Assembly: GCF_003426815.1 (NCBI RefSeq)
Contig: NZ_QKYK01000011.1
Span: 62,001-126,000, forward strand
From: Desertimonas flava
GTDB taxonomy: Bacteria > Actinomycetota > Acidimicrobiia > Acidimicrobiales > Ilumatobacteraceae
Reading direction: 5' to 3'
DNA: 64,000 bases
Each line of letters opens with the position of its first letter. The first letter of the stretch is position 1. This document shows, in pieces, positions 23,446 through 31,759 of the stretch. The position numbers and the translations under genes are program-made. Below the pieces are notes generated by a model. The model made no database searches. It was given only the letters and a program-made list of their open reading frames with translations, and was not told where the DNA came from.

Positions 23446-25023
23446 TCAGGCGGACGTGAACGCTTCGTCGAACGGCACCATCCAGAAGTACGGCGTCACG
23501 GCGTTCAGCACGACGTCGTCGTCGAGGTACACGAAGAGGTTCGGGAAGGCGAGCGGCACGTACGGTGTGACCGCCTGGGCCGCCGTCAGCGTGTCGACGA
23601 GCGTCGCCTGCTGAGTCGCGGCGTCCCCGTCGGCCGCCACGTAGGCGGCGAGGGCGTCGTTCACCGCCGGGTCGTCCAGCTTGGAGAAGTTGCCGGCGGC
23701 GCCGGGGGTGAACAGCGAGCGGGGAACGGTCGCCGGATCGGGCGACCCGGCCGACCACTGGTCGATGATGAGCCCGTCGCCCTCTCCTTCGAGGAACACC
23801 CCGACCCAACCGTTCATGTCGACCTGGCTGATGCTGATGTCGATGCCGATCTCGGCCAGCGACGGCGCCATCACCTGGGCGACGAGCGCCTGGGTGGGAT
23901 CCTCGGAGAACACCGGCACCTCGATCTCGAAGCCGTCGGGCACGCTCGACTGGGCGAGCTCGGCCCGGGCGGCGTCGAGGTCGTACTCGAAAGCCGCGGC
24001 GAACTCGTCGAAGACCGTCGCGACGTCGGTGTCGCCGCCCATGTCGGCGACCACCGACTCGAGCACGACCGAGTCGGCGAGCTCGGCGTTACCGCCGAAC
24101 ACCCCGGCGACGATCGCCTCACGGTCGATGGCGTGGGCGATGGCGTTGCGCACGTGGATGTCGTCGAACGGGGGCTTGGTGGTGTCGAAGATGACCCGGT
24201 AGATCGTCGGGTCGAACGTGGAGTACTCGGTGTAGGCGCCGAGACCCTGGATCGCTGGGATCTGGTGGACGGGCGGCAGCAGCACGCCGTCGAAGTCACC
24301 CGACTGCAGGGCCAGCAGCCGGCTGGAGTCGTCGCTCGCCGTGGAGTACGTCAACGACTCGTACGCCGGTGCCTCGCCCCAGTAGCCGGGGTTCGGTTCG
24401 AGCGTCACCTCCTCGGCCGGGGAGAAGTCGGCGATCACGTACGGTCCCGTGCCGATCTGGGGCGCCGCCGGGGTGCCGATGTCGTCGGGGTGGGCCTCGT
24501 AGTTCGCCTTGCTGACGATGCCGAGGCTGGCGACGGCGTAGGGGAACTCGGGGTCGGGCTCGGCGAGGGTGACGGTCACCTGGTCCCCTGCCACCTCGAT
24601 CGACTCGATGCCGGCGAAGAATCGTGCGCGGTACGAGGGATTCTCCTCGCCCATGTGGAGCTCGAACGAGAACTTGACGTCCTCGGCCGTCAGCGGGCTG
24701 CCGTCGGAGAACTGCACGTCGGGGCGGAGGGTGTAGACGTACGTCGTCGGGTCCGGATGCTCGGCCTCGCTCGCCAGGAGCGGGGTGATCGCTCCGTCGG
24801 CGGCGTACGCGGTGAGCGGCTCGGTCACCGCCAGCTGGACCACGTTGTGATACCCGGCGGTCTCCCGCGTGTCCCAACTGGCGGGTATCAGCGGCAGCAG
24901 CAGGCCCAGCGAGCCGTCCGCCGCGCCCACACCGGCGCCGCCACTGGCGACGGCAGTGACGGACGTGACGGCGATCGCGGCGGCGCCCAGCAGCAGGCGG
25001 CCTGGTCGGCGATGGATGGTCAT
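23446..25023 (-). CDS. Peptide-type ABC transporter substrate-binding protein (SBP_bac_5)
   Basis: A 525-residue extracellular solute receptor of the peptide/nickel family. A signal peptide of about 35 residues ends near GVGAADG and lacks a lipobox Cys, unusual for a Gram-positive-type receptor. The mature domain shows EPLTAYAADG, the family segment YTLRPDVQFSDGSPLTAEDVKFSFE and GTGPYVIADFSPAEEVTLEPNPGYW. The ATG has AAGGGGG upstream. It opens the ten-gene minus-strand unit and is preceded by regulon operator copy B. The ligand could be a peptide, but this family also carries opines, glutathione and plant metabolites. Confidence 0.93.
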   Translation of the reverse strand: MTIHRRPGRLLLGAAAIAVTSVTAVASGGAGVGAADGSLGLLLPLIPASWDTRETAGYHNVVQLAVTEPLTAYAADGAITPLLASEAEHPDPTTYVYTLRPDVQFSDGSPLTAEDVKFSFELHMGEENPSYRARFFAGIESIEVAGDQVTVTLAEPDPEFPYAVASLGIVSKANYEAHPDDIGTPAAPQIGTGPYVIADFSPAEEVTLEPNPGYWGEAPAYESLTYSTASDDSSRLLALQSGDFDGVLLPPVHQIPAIQGLGAYTEYSTFDPTIYRVIFDTTKPPFDDIHVRNAIAHAIDREAIVAGVFGGNAELADSVVLESVVADMGGDTDVATVFDEFAAAFEYDLDAARAELAQSSVPDGFEIEVPVFSEDPTQALVAQVMAPSLAEIGIDISISQVDMNGWVGVFLEGEGDGLIIDQWSAGSPDPATVPRSLFTPGAAGNFSKLDDPAVNDALAAYVAADGDAATQQATLVDTLTAAQAVTPYVPLAFPNLFVYLDDDVVLNAVTPYFWMVPFDEAFTSA

Positions 25024-25115
25024 GTGATTCCCCCTTGGTGGAACGAGGCGGTGAGGCCTCGAGCTAACGCCTCGTCGATGTCGGGCTTGTTCGGAGGCTG
25101 TTGCCGCCGCGTGAA

Positions 25116-25144
25116 TTGCATCCCATTTTTATCATCTTGCATCA
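25116..25144. promoter_or_regulatory. Regulon operator copy B upstream of the peptide-importer unit
   Basis: TTGCATCC at 25116 is followed by TTGCATC at 25137, a 21-base direct repeat identical in layout to copies A and C. It lies 93 bases before the binding-protein ATG on the minus strand. The 150-base gap to the FtsX gene holds nothing else that I recognise. Confidence 0.65.
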
Positions 25145-25173
25145 TTTAGCACAAGCCCGACGATGGCGGTGCA

Positions 25174-27729
25174 CTACTCGCCGCCCGCCCTCGATGGACG
25201 GCGCAACAGCGCTCGCGCCGGCACGGCCATCGCCCCGAAGGCGATGAGGGCGGCGACGGCCACGACGCCGAGGCCCTGCAGCGGTGGCACGTAGGGAAGC
25301 CCGTCGGTCGCTCCCTTGGCGAAACCGCGCAGGGTGATGAAGGCGATCGCCGTGCCCAGACCGATCCCGGTGAGGGCAACGATCGCTGCTTCCCAACGGA
25401 ACATCGCCTGCACCTGCCGACGGGTCGTGCCGGTGAGCCTGAGCAGGGCGACCTCGCGGCGTCGATCGAGCACCACCATGACGAGGGTGTTGACCGCGGC
25501 GATGGCGGCGAACCCTCCGAACACGGCGGCCATGACCCGGTTCGACCAGGTATCCAGCTCGAGGTCGGCGTCGACCCTCGCCGAGTAGCCGTCGCGGTCG
25601 GTCACCGCGGCGCCCGGCACGTCGATCGCCTCCAGTCCGGTGCCCACCACCTCGGGGTCGGCCCCGGCCTCCAGCGCCACCAACACCTCGGCGAGGAACG
25701 GGGCACGCACATGGCGAGCCATCAGGTCGTGCGGCAGCAGCACCTGGCCGAGTCCGAGACCGTGCTCGTAGACGGCCACCACGGTGGGCGAGTGCTCGGT
25801 GCCATCGCCGAGGCGGAGGTCGACGGTGTCGCCGACGTCGGCGTCGAGCGATCGGGCGAGGAGGTTGTCGAGCGCCACCGTGCCTTCTCGCACCTCGGTC
25901 AGCGAACCGTCCGTGACCCCGAGGTCGAGCACCTCGTCGAGGCGCGCGAGATCGGAGACGCCGATCGCTGCGGCCGACTCGAACTCCTCGAAGCCGTTGT
26001 AGAGCACGTCGGAGCGCAGGAGCCCGACAGCCGTGTCGACGCCCGGCACCGCGGACGCGAGGACGGTCGTCGTCGAGGGCAGGCCCGGTCCGTCGGCGGC
26101 GATCACCAAGTCGGCGACGAGCCCGCTGCGGATGTCCGACCTGGTCGCCTCGGCGACGGTCGACTGGATGAACAGGAGCACACCGCTCGAGCCGATGACG
26201 AGCGCGATCGGGGTGATCGCCGAGGCCAGCCGCCGCGAGTTCGCCGCCGCGTTGGCGGCGGCCAACGAGCTGGCCGCTCCGCCACGGCTCAGCGGTCGGC
26301 CGAAGAGCGCGGTCGCCATCCGGGCGATCGCCGGGCCGAGCAGGGCGACGGCGGTGAGGAACGTCATCACGACACCGATCGATGCCACCGCGGCGCTCCC
26401 GCCATCGAGCTGATAGCTGATGATCGACAAGAACACGCCCAGGGCGATGAACAGCGCGCCGAAGACCCAGCGCACGCGGCCCAAGCCGCGCCGCTCGACG
26501 GCCGCCTCTCCGAGCGCCTGGCTCGGCTTCGTGCGGGCCGGGCGCCGTGCTGCCGCGTAGCCCCCCAGCAGCGCGGCGAGCAGCCCGGCGACAACGGCCG
26601 CCGCGGCCGGGACGACTCCGGTGTGGAGGTCGAGGCCGTAGGGCAGGGCACCGCGATCGACGAGCTGGCCGAACCACCAGCGCGCCAGCAGGATGCCGGG
26701 CAGGATGCCGGCGGCCCCGGCGAGCGGGGCGACGAGCAGCGTCTGGGTGGCGACCATACGGCGGATCTGCTTCGGCGTCGCACCGATCGCGCGCAGGAGG
26801 GCGATCTCCCGACCGCGCTGGCCGATGGCCAGTGCCACGGTCGTGATGACCACGAACACCGCAGCGAACGCGGCCACGCCCCCGAACGAGCCGCCGAAGC
26901 CGATCAGCAACTCCTTCGCAGTCGGCAGGTCCGGCGCCTCGATCTCGCCACGGCCGGAACCGGTACGCACCGTCACGCCGGCGTCCGGTACCTCGGCATC
27001 GAGCGCACCGCGCACCGCGGCAGCCATGTCGTCGACATCGGCGGCCTCGTCGACGAACACGGCGATGGCGTCCGCCCGTCCCGGCTGACCGGCGAGCGAC
27101 GCGGCCACGCCGTCGGCGAACCACGCCGTTGCCCGTCTGCCCGATGGCCCATCGGCCGCCGTCGCCACTCGTTCGGGGACGAGTCCGGAGACACGGAAGT
27201 CGTGGGCGCCGTCGGGCGCCGTCAACGTCACCGAGTCCCCGACGGACAGGCCGGACTCGCGGGCCGTCTGCTCGTCGAGCACCACGTCGTCGGTTCCGGG
27301 TGCCGAGCCTTCGACGAGAGCTGCGGCGTCGGCGCCAGCGCCGAGACGGCGCGTCGACCAGTCGCGTCCCGTCACCGACCCGACATCGTCGCCGATCAGG
27401 GCGACGGCGACGTCGGGCACGGCGTCGGCGACTCCTGGGACCGAGACGATCGTGTCCGCGAGCGAGGCGTCGAGCCGTGCACCTTCGGGAAGCACACCCT
27501 TGACCTCTTCGCGGTCGTCGCCGCTGCCGACGATGCGGCGGGCGAACTGGTCGGCCGACACCACGATCGGCGCATCGGCATAGCGCACGGGCTGGACACG
27601 CGCCGTGAGCCCGGTCTGCAGCAGCGACCCGCACGCCATGACGACGACGGAGGCGAGCAACAGGGCGACGAACGTGCCGAGGAACGACGCCGGACGGGAG
27701 CGGATCGACGCCCGCGCCAGGCCGTTCAT
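25174..27729 (-). CDS. ABC transporter permease with two FtsX domains (MacB-like)
   Basis: An 851-residue membrane protein with an N-terminal helix, a large extracellular domain, a three-helix FtsX core (starting GGVAAFAAVFVVITTVALAIGQRGREIALLRAIGATP), a central pair of helices, a second extracellular domain and a final FtsX core ending near APARALLRR. This duplicated layout is typical of actinobacterial exporters handling antibiotics, lipids or cell-envelope stress. Its start overlaps the ATPase stop by four bases. The pair is divergent from a two-component system that probably controls it. The substrate is unknown. Confidence 0.9.
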   Translation of the reverse strand: MNGLARASIRSRPASFLGTFVALLLASVVVMACGSLLQTGLTARVQPVRYADAPIVVSADQFARRIVGSGDDREEVKGVLPEGARLDASLADTIVSVPGVADAVPDVAVALIGDDVGSVTGRDWSTRRLGAGADAAALVEGSAPGTDDVVLDEQTARESGLSVGDSVTLTAPDGAHDFRVSGLVPERVATAADGPSGRRATAWFADGVAASLAGQPGRADAIAVFVDEAADVDDMAAAVRGALDAEVPDAGVTVRTGSGRGEIEAPDLPTAKELLIGFGGSFGGVAAFAAVFVVITTVALAIGQRGREIALLRAIGATPKQIRRMVATQTLLVAPLAGAAGILPGILLARWWFGQLVDRGALPYGLDLHTGVVPAAAAVVAGLLAALLGGYAAARRPARTKPSQALGEAAVERRGLGRVRWVFGALFIALGVFLSIISYQLDGGSAAVASIGVVMTFLTAVALLGPAIARMATALFGRPLSRGGAASSLAAANAAANSRRLASAITPIALVIGSSGVLLFIQSTVAEATRSDIRSGLVADLVIAADGPGLPSTTTVLASAVPGVDTAVGLLRSDVLYNGFEEFESAAAIGVSDLARLDEVLDLGVTDGSLTEVREGTVALDNLLARSLDADVGDTVDLRLGDGTEHSPTVVAVYEHGLGLGQVLLPHDLMARHVRAPFLAEVLVALEAGADPEVVGTGLEAIDVPGAAVTDRDGYSARVDADLELDTWSNRVMAAVFGGFAAIAAVNTLVMVVLDRRREVALLRLTGTTRRQVQAMFRWEAAIVALTGIGLGTAIAFITLRGFAKGATDGLPYVPPLQGLGVVAVAALIAFGAMAVPARALLRRPSRAGGE

Positions 27730-28565
27730 GCCGCCACCTCACGCGATGCGGCGACGAGCTCGCGCAGCCGGCGGGCGACCGTGGCGGCGTCGGGGTCGTC
27801 GATCTGACCGGCGATCGAACCCCCGGCGAGGAACACGACCCGGTCGGCGTACGACGCCGCCACCGGGTCGTGGGTGACCATGACGACGGTGGCCCCGAAC
27901 TGATCGACGGCATTCCGGAGCAGGTCGAGGATCTCCCGGGCCGTGGTCGGGTCGAGGGCGCCGGTGGGCTCGTCGGCGAAGATCACCTCTGGGTCGGTGA
28001 TCAGCGCCCGGGCGATGGCTACGCGCTGCTGCTGACCGCCCGAGAGCTGGGCGGGACGCCGATCGCCGTGGCCCGCCAGCCCGACGCGCTCCAACATCGC
28101 CTCGGCCTTGCGCCGGTTGGGCCGTTTGCCGGCGAGGCGCAACGGCAGCTGCACGTTCTGCAGCACCGTCAGCGACTCCAGCAGGTTGAATCCCTGGAAG
28201 ACGAAACCGACGTCGGCGCGGCGGAGCTTGGTGAGCTCGTTCTCGTTCAGCGACGTGAGCTCGACGCCAGCGAGCGTGACGCCTCCCGACGTCGGTACGT
28301 CGAGTCCGGCCGCGCTCTGCAGCAGGGTGCTCTTCCCCGAGCCCGACGCGCCCATCACGGCGGTGAACGTGCGGCTGGCGAACGCGAGCGACACGCCGTC
28401 GAGGGCGTGCACGGCGTCGGGGCCGTCGCCATAGGTGCGCGTCACGTCGCGCAGTTCGACCGCGATCGCGGCGGGTGCGGGGGCGGCGGTGTCGGGTCGG
28501 GGCGGCGGGAAGCCGGCCTCGTGATCGACCTGATGCGTTGGGTGGTCTCGGTGCTTGCGGAACAT
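27726..28565 (-). CDS. ABC transporter ATP-binding protein (MacB/LolD-type)
   Basis: About 279 residues from the ATG at 28565, which has GGAG six bases upstream; in-frame ATG and upstream starts at 28577 and 28607 would overlap the promoter. After a 45-residue proline-rich leader come Walker A GASGSGKST, the Q-loop in VGFVFQGFNLLESLTV, the signature LSGGQQQR and Walker B IFADEPTGALD. These features define the MacB/LolD family that works with FtsX permeases. It is coupled to the FtsX gene and transcribed away from the response regulator. Confidence 0.92.
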   Translation of the reverse strand: MFRKHRDHPTHQVDHEAGFPPPRPDTAAPAPAAIAVELRDVTRTYGDGPDAVHALDGVSLAFASRTFTAVMGASGSGKSTLLQSAAGLDVPTSGGVTLAGVELTSLNENELTKLRRADVGFVFQGFNLLESLTVLQNVQLPLRLAGKRPNRRKAEAMLERVGLAGHGDRRPAQLSGGQQQRVAIARALITDPEVIFADEPTGALDPTTAREILDLLRNAVDQFGATVVMVTHDPVAASYADRVVFLAGGSIAGQIDDPDAATVARRLRELVAASREVAA

Positions 28566-28622
28566 GGGGGTCTCCATCGGCGATCGGGCCCGGCCCGGGG
28601 CAGCCATCGGGGCGCACCACGG

Positions 28623-28755
28623 GGCGGGAGTGGTTACCGATCACGATGACGGCCGAGTGTCAACACGCTGCTGTGCGCAGCTCAACAGCAGCTCAACAGC
28701 GGTCTCGATCGACGTGACCGCGCCTCGCGTCGTGGACGAATCACGGGGTGATGGC
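28623..28755 (+). repeat. Promoter-region direct repeat, copy 1
   Basis: A segment of about 133 bases is repeated in the same orientation at 29505-29638 with roughly nine mismatches and one inserted base by eye. Copy 1 lies upstream of the ABC ATPase gene; copy 2 lies directly upstream of the response-regulator gene. The NTF2-like gene sits between them. Similarity stops just before the response-regulator start codon. Confidence 0.85.
28678..28699. promoter_or_regulatory. OmpR-type tandem operator before the ABC exporter genes
   Basis: Two perfect 11-base direct repeats, CAGCTCAACAG, sit head to tail at 28678-28688 and 28689-28699. One-helical-turn tandem repeats are the classic target of OmpR/PhoB-type dimers. 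This is probably the site through which the adjacent response regulator controls the ABC exporter. Confidence 0.55.
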
Positions 28756-28788
28756 CGGTGTGGCGCGTCGCATCGGCGACGCGCCGGG

Positions 28789-29286
28789 TCAGACGCCTCG
28801 CGTCCAGAACTCCAGTGCCGAACCGTTGAACTCCGGGTCGCCAGAGAGGAACCACTCGTCCCACCTGGGCCCGTTGGCGAGCTCCCAGTGCTCGACCGCA
28901 ACCTGGTTCTCGAATCGCCACGCTCCGAGCCCCACGCGCGTCCACACCTCGTGGCCGCGCGTGGTGCGGAAGGTTCCGTGGACGATGCCGTAGTGGTCGT
29001 CGGCGAGGATCTGATCGATCTCCACGGGCTGCACGTTGGCGTCGGCGAGCATCGCACGGCGTTTGTGGTACTTGCCGAGGAAGTCCATCCCGGCGGTCAC
29101 CGCGAGGCGGACACCACCGGTGTGGATGACCATGTCGGGCGACATGCGGCTGATGATCGACTGCTGGTGCTCCTTCTGCCGGCGCGCCCGCTCGTCGGCA
29201 TCGAGGGCCGGATCCACTGCGATGGCCGCACCGCCGCGATATGCCTCCGCCAGCCATACGGCGTTCGGATGCGTGTCGGTCATCAT
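28789..29286 (-). CDS. NTF2/SnoaL-like protein
   Basis: A 165-residue protein with the cone-shaped NTF2-like fold signature: an alpha-helical start (RQKEHQQSIISRMSPDMVIHTGG), a middle GMDFLGKYHKRRAML helix, and the beta strands HYGIVHGTFRTTRGHEVW and NQVAVEHWELANG. Such proteins act as isomerases, dehydratases or small-ligand binding proteins; no catalytic set is certain here. The ATG has GGGAG seven bases upstream. Regulon operator copy C lies 110 bases upstream, linking it to the GntR regulon rather than to its neighbours. It lies between two direct repeats that belong to the flanking exporter/two-component locus, so it looks inserted. Confidence 0.75.
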   Translation of the reverse strand: MMTDTHPNAVWLAEAYRGGAAIAVDPALDADERARRQKEHQQSIISRMSPDMVIHTGGVRLAVTAGMDFLGKYHKRRAMLADANVQPVEIDQILADDHYGIVHGTFRTTRGHEVWTRVGLGAWRFENQVAVEHWELANGPRWDEWFLSGDPEFNGSALEFWTRGV

Positions 29287-29395
29287 GTGAGTTCTCCCAG
29301 AGGTGAGGGCGACGACGGACTCGCTCGTCGCTCGGAACGTGGCGGCGATCCGCGCCAGGGGCGTGGATCAACAATCGTCCGCCGATCGGCGGCGA

Positions 29396-29424
29396 TTGCA
29401 TCCACTTCCTATCATTTCGCATCC
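29396..29424. promoter_or_regulatory. Regulon operator copy C upstream of the NTF2-like gene
   Basis: TTGCATCC at 29396 is followed by TCGCATCC at 29417, the same 21-base spacing as copies A and B. It lies 110 bases before the NTF2-like ATG on the minus strand, in the same orientation relative to its gene as copy B. The 355-base gap 29287-29641 otherwise holds only the second promoter-region repeat. Confidence 0.6.
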
Positions 29425-29504
29425 GATCACGCCAGGGCTCTCCGGTCGCGGCGTGCGCTGCGATCGCTCCCGGCACGGTGGGCAGCGGTCGACGCGCTCC
29501 ACCT

Positions 29505-29638
29505 GGCGGGAGTGGTTGCCGATCACGATGACGGCCGAGTGTCAACACGCTGCTGTGCGAAGCTCAACAGCAGCTCAACAAGCGGTCTCGATCGGCGCGA
29601 CCGCGCCTCGCGTAGTGGAGGATTCAGGGGGTGATGGC
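29505..29638 (+). repeat. Promoter-region direct repeat, copy 2
   Basis: This is the partner of 28623-28755. It ends three bases before the GTG of the response regulator and provides that gene's ribosome site (AGGGGGTGA). Because this copy is functional for the response-regulator gene, the ancestral intergenic region was probably a single divergent promoter that was duplicated. Confidence 0.85.
29560..29581. promoter_or_regulatory. OmpR-type tandem operator before the response-regulator gene
   Basis: Two 11-base repeats (AAGCTCAACAG then CAGCTCAACAA) lie head to tail, each matching the copy at 28678-28699 except at the outer base. They lie about 60 bases before the GTG, consistent with autoregulation by the encoded response regulator. 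Confidence 0.5.
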
Positions 29639-29641
29639 AAC

Positions 29642-30343
29642 GTGAACGAGACCGCGACCGTGCTCGTCGCCGACGACGACAGCGACATCGCCCGGCTGAT
29701 GAGGGACTACCTCGAGGCCGACGGCCACACCGTGCTCATCGCCAATGACGGCCGGGCCACCGTCGAGACGCTCGAGCAGCATCCGGTGGACTGCGTCCTG
29801 CTCGACGTGATGATGCCCAACCTCTCCGGATTCGACGTGCTGCGACGAATCCGCGAGACAACCGACGTCCCGGTGCTGATGTTGAGCGCGCTCGGCGGCG
29901 ACAGCGAGAAGCTGCGCGGCCTCGGTCTCGGCGCCGACGACTACATCGTCAAGTCGGCGTCCCCGTCCGAGGTGGTCGCACGCGTGCGCGCCGTGCTCCG
30001 CCGGGCCGGACAGGCCAGGCCTGCGGCCACGGCGGCGGCAGTGCTCGACTACGGCCGGCTGGTGATCGACATCGGCGCCCATGAGGTGACGGTCGGCGGC
30101 GTGCCGACACCATTCACGGCGCGCGAGTTCGAACTGCTCGAACACCTCGCACGCCACCCCCGGCAGATCCTCACCCGCGACCAGCTGTTCGAGCGGTTCT
30201 GGGGCGAGTTCGGCGATCGCCACTCGCTCACCGTGCACATCAGCCGCCTCCGGGAGAAGATCGAGGAGGATCCGGCGCACCCCCGCTACATCGTGACCGT
30301 CCGCGGGGTCGGCTACCGCTTCGAGGGCGAGCCCCGGCGATGA
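29642..30343 (+). CDS. OmpR/PhoB-type response regulator
   Basis: A 233-residue regulator. Receiver domain residues 1-120 contain the acidic pair in VADDDSD, phospho-acceptor Asp near 55 in VLLDVMMP and the conserved Lys in DDYIVKSAS, where Ser replaces the usual Pro after Lys. Residues about 135-230 are the winged helix with FTAREFELLEHLARHP and VTVRGVGYRFE. The GTG start has AGGGGGTGA at eight bases. The stop overlaps the kinase ATG. It most likely regulates itself and the divergent FtsX-type exporter through the tandem 11-base repeats. Confidence 0.93.
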   Translation: MNETATVLVADDDSDIARLMRDYLEADGHTVLIANDGRATVETLEQHPVDCVLLDVMMPNLSGFDVLRRIRETTDVPVLMLSALGGDSEKLRGLGLGADDYIVKSASPSEVVARVRAVLRRAGQARPAATAAAVLDYGRLVIDIGAHEVTVGGVPTPFTAREFELLEHLARHPRQILTRDQLFERFWGEFGDRHSLTVHISRLREKIEEDPAHPRYIVTVRGVGYRFEGEPRR

Positions 30344-31716
30344 TCGACGCGGCACGACGCCGCACGCTGCCGGTCCGGGTCTGGTTCGCCCTGGCGGCGG
30401 TGACCACGTTCCTCCTGGTGGTCGCCGGGGTGCTGGCCAGTGTCGGGCTGCTCGGCGCCTCGGACATCACCTCGGAGGAGCGCATCAGCAGCGCCGTCGA
30501 CACGGTGCGTGAGGGCGGCAACCGGTGGCACGACGACCGATGGCGGGCAGAAGCCGCGGCCGAGCTCGCCGACGACGGGGTGTCGCTGGTGCTGACCGAG
30601 CGCGGCGACGAGGTCTTCCGCAGTCTCGTCGACACGGGCGGCGACGACGAGGGGGCCGAGGACGTCTGGGACGCCGATCGGGGCAACGGGCTCGTCCGCT
30701 ACGTCGACATCACCGCCGACCCGCCGCTGACGGCGCAGCTCTACACGCCACTGCGCGGCGACGACCCGGTACCCGGCATCGTGCGCGCCGCACTGTTCAT
30801 CAGCCTCGTTGCGATCGCGGTTGCGCTGGCGTTCGGCCGACCGTTCATCCGCTCCCTGCGGGCGGTGCAGCACGCTGCCCGCAGCGTGGCCGAGGGCGAC
30901 ATGGCCGTCGCCCTCCCCCGCTCGCGAATCACCGAAGTCGACGAGGTCAACACGGCGTTCGCGGCGATGACCACCGAGCTCAACCACTCGCTCGAACAGC
31001 AAGCGGCGCTCGAGCTCGAGCGGCGGCTGTTCATCGCCGCCATCGCCCACGACCTCCGCACACCGTTGTTCTCGCTGCGCGGTCACCTCGACGGCCTCGA
31101 GTCAGGCGTCGCCGACACGCCCGAGAAGCGCGAGCGCTACCTCGCCATCGTCAACGAGAAGGCCCGCACGCTGGACCGGCTCGTCGCCGAGCTGTTCGAC
31201 TACACACGCCTGGAGTATCTCGGCCCGGCGATGGAGCGCACGGCGCTCGATCTGGCCGAACTGCTCGAGGATCTCGTCGACGGGCTGCGACCGCAGGCCG
31301 ACGCCAACGACGTGCGCCTCGAGCTGTTCCCGCATGACCACTCGTGTCCGATCGAGGCCGACCGCGAGCAGCTCGCCCGCGCCGTCACCAACGTGATCGA
31401 CAACGCCCTGCGCCACACCCCGGCCGGCGGCCGCATCGACGTGGCGTGCGGCATCGGCGACGACCGCGCCTGGTTCACCGTGTCGGACACCGGGCCGGGC
31501 ATCGACCCCAAGGACCTCCCCCATCTCTTCCAGCCGCTCTACAGGGGTGGCGCCGACCATGGCACGGCGCCGGAGGGTGCCGGTCTCGGGCTCGCCATCG
31601 CCCAGCGCATCCTCGTCGCCCACCACGGCACGCTCGAGGCCGGCAACAACGAGCACGGCGGTGCCGTGTTCACCGCCTCGTTGCCGTCCCGCGCCGAGCC
31701 CGACGCGGCGCGATGA
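30340..31716 (+). CDS. Membrane sensor histidine kinase
   Basis: A 458-residue kinase with a transmembrane helix at about 12-38, an extracellular sensor of roughly 105 residues rich in Asp and Glu, a second helix at about 147-166 and a HAMP linker. The HisKA domain has His near 237 in IAHDLRTPLFSLRGH, and the HATPase domain has NVIDNALRHTP, DTGPGI and GLGLAIAQRI. It is coupled to the response regulator by an ATGA overlap. The highly acidic sensor might bind cations or cationic peptides; that is inference. Confidence 0.93.
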   Translation: MIDAARRRTLPVRVWFALAAVTTFLLVVAGVLASVGLLGASDITSEERISSAVDTVREGGNRWHDDRWRAEAAAELADDGVSLVLTERGDEVFRSLVDTGGDDEGAEDVWDADRGNGLVRYVDITADPPLTAQLYTPLRGDDPVPGIVRAALFISLVAIAVALAFGRPFIRSLRAVQHAARSVAEGDMAVALPRSRITEVDEVNTAFAAMTTELNHSLEQQAALELERRLFIAAIAHDLRTPLFSLRGHLDGLESGVADTPEKRERYLAIVNEKARTLDRLVAELFDYTRLEYLGPAMERTALDLAELLEDLVDGLRPQADANDVRLELFPHDHSCPIEADREQLARAVTNVIDNALRHTPAGGRIDVACGIGDDRAWFTVSDTGPGIDPKDLPHLFQPLYRGGADHGTAPEGAGLGLAIAQRILVAHHGTLEAGNNEHGGAVFTASLPSRAEPDAAR

Positions 31717-31759
31717 GCGATGAGGCTGCCGGGCGACCCTGTCGCTCATCGCGTCGTCG

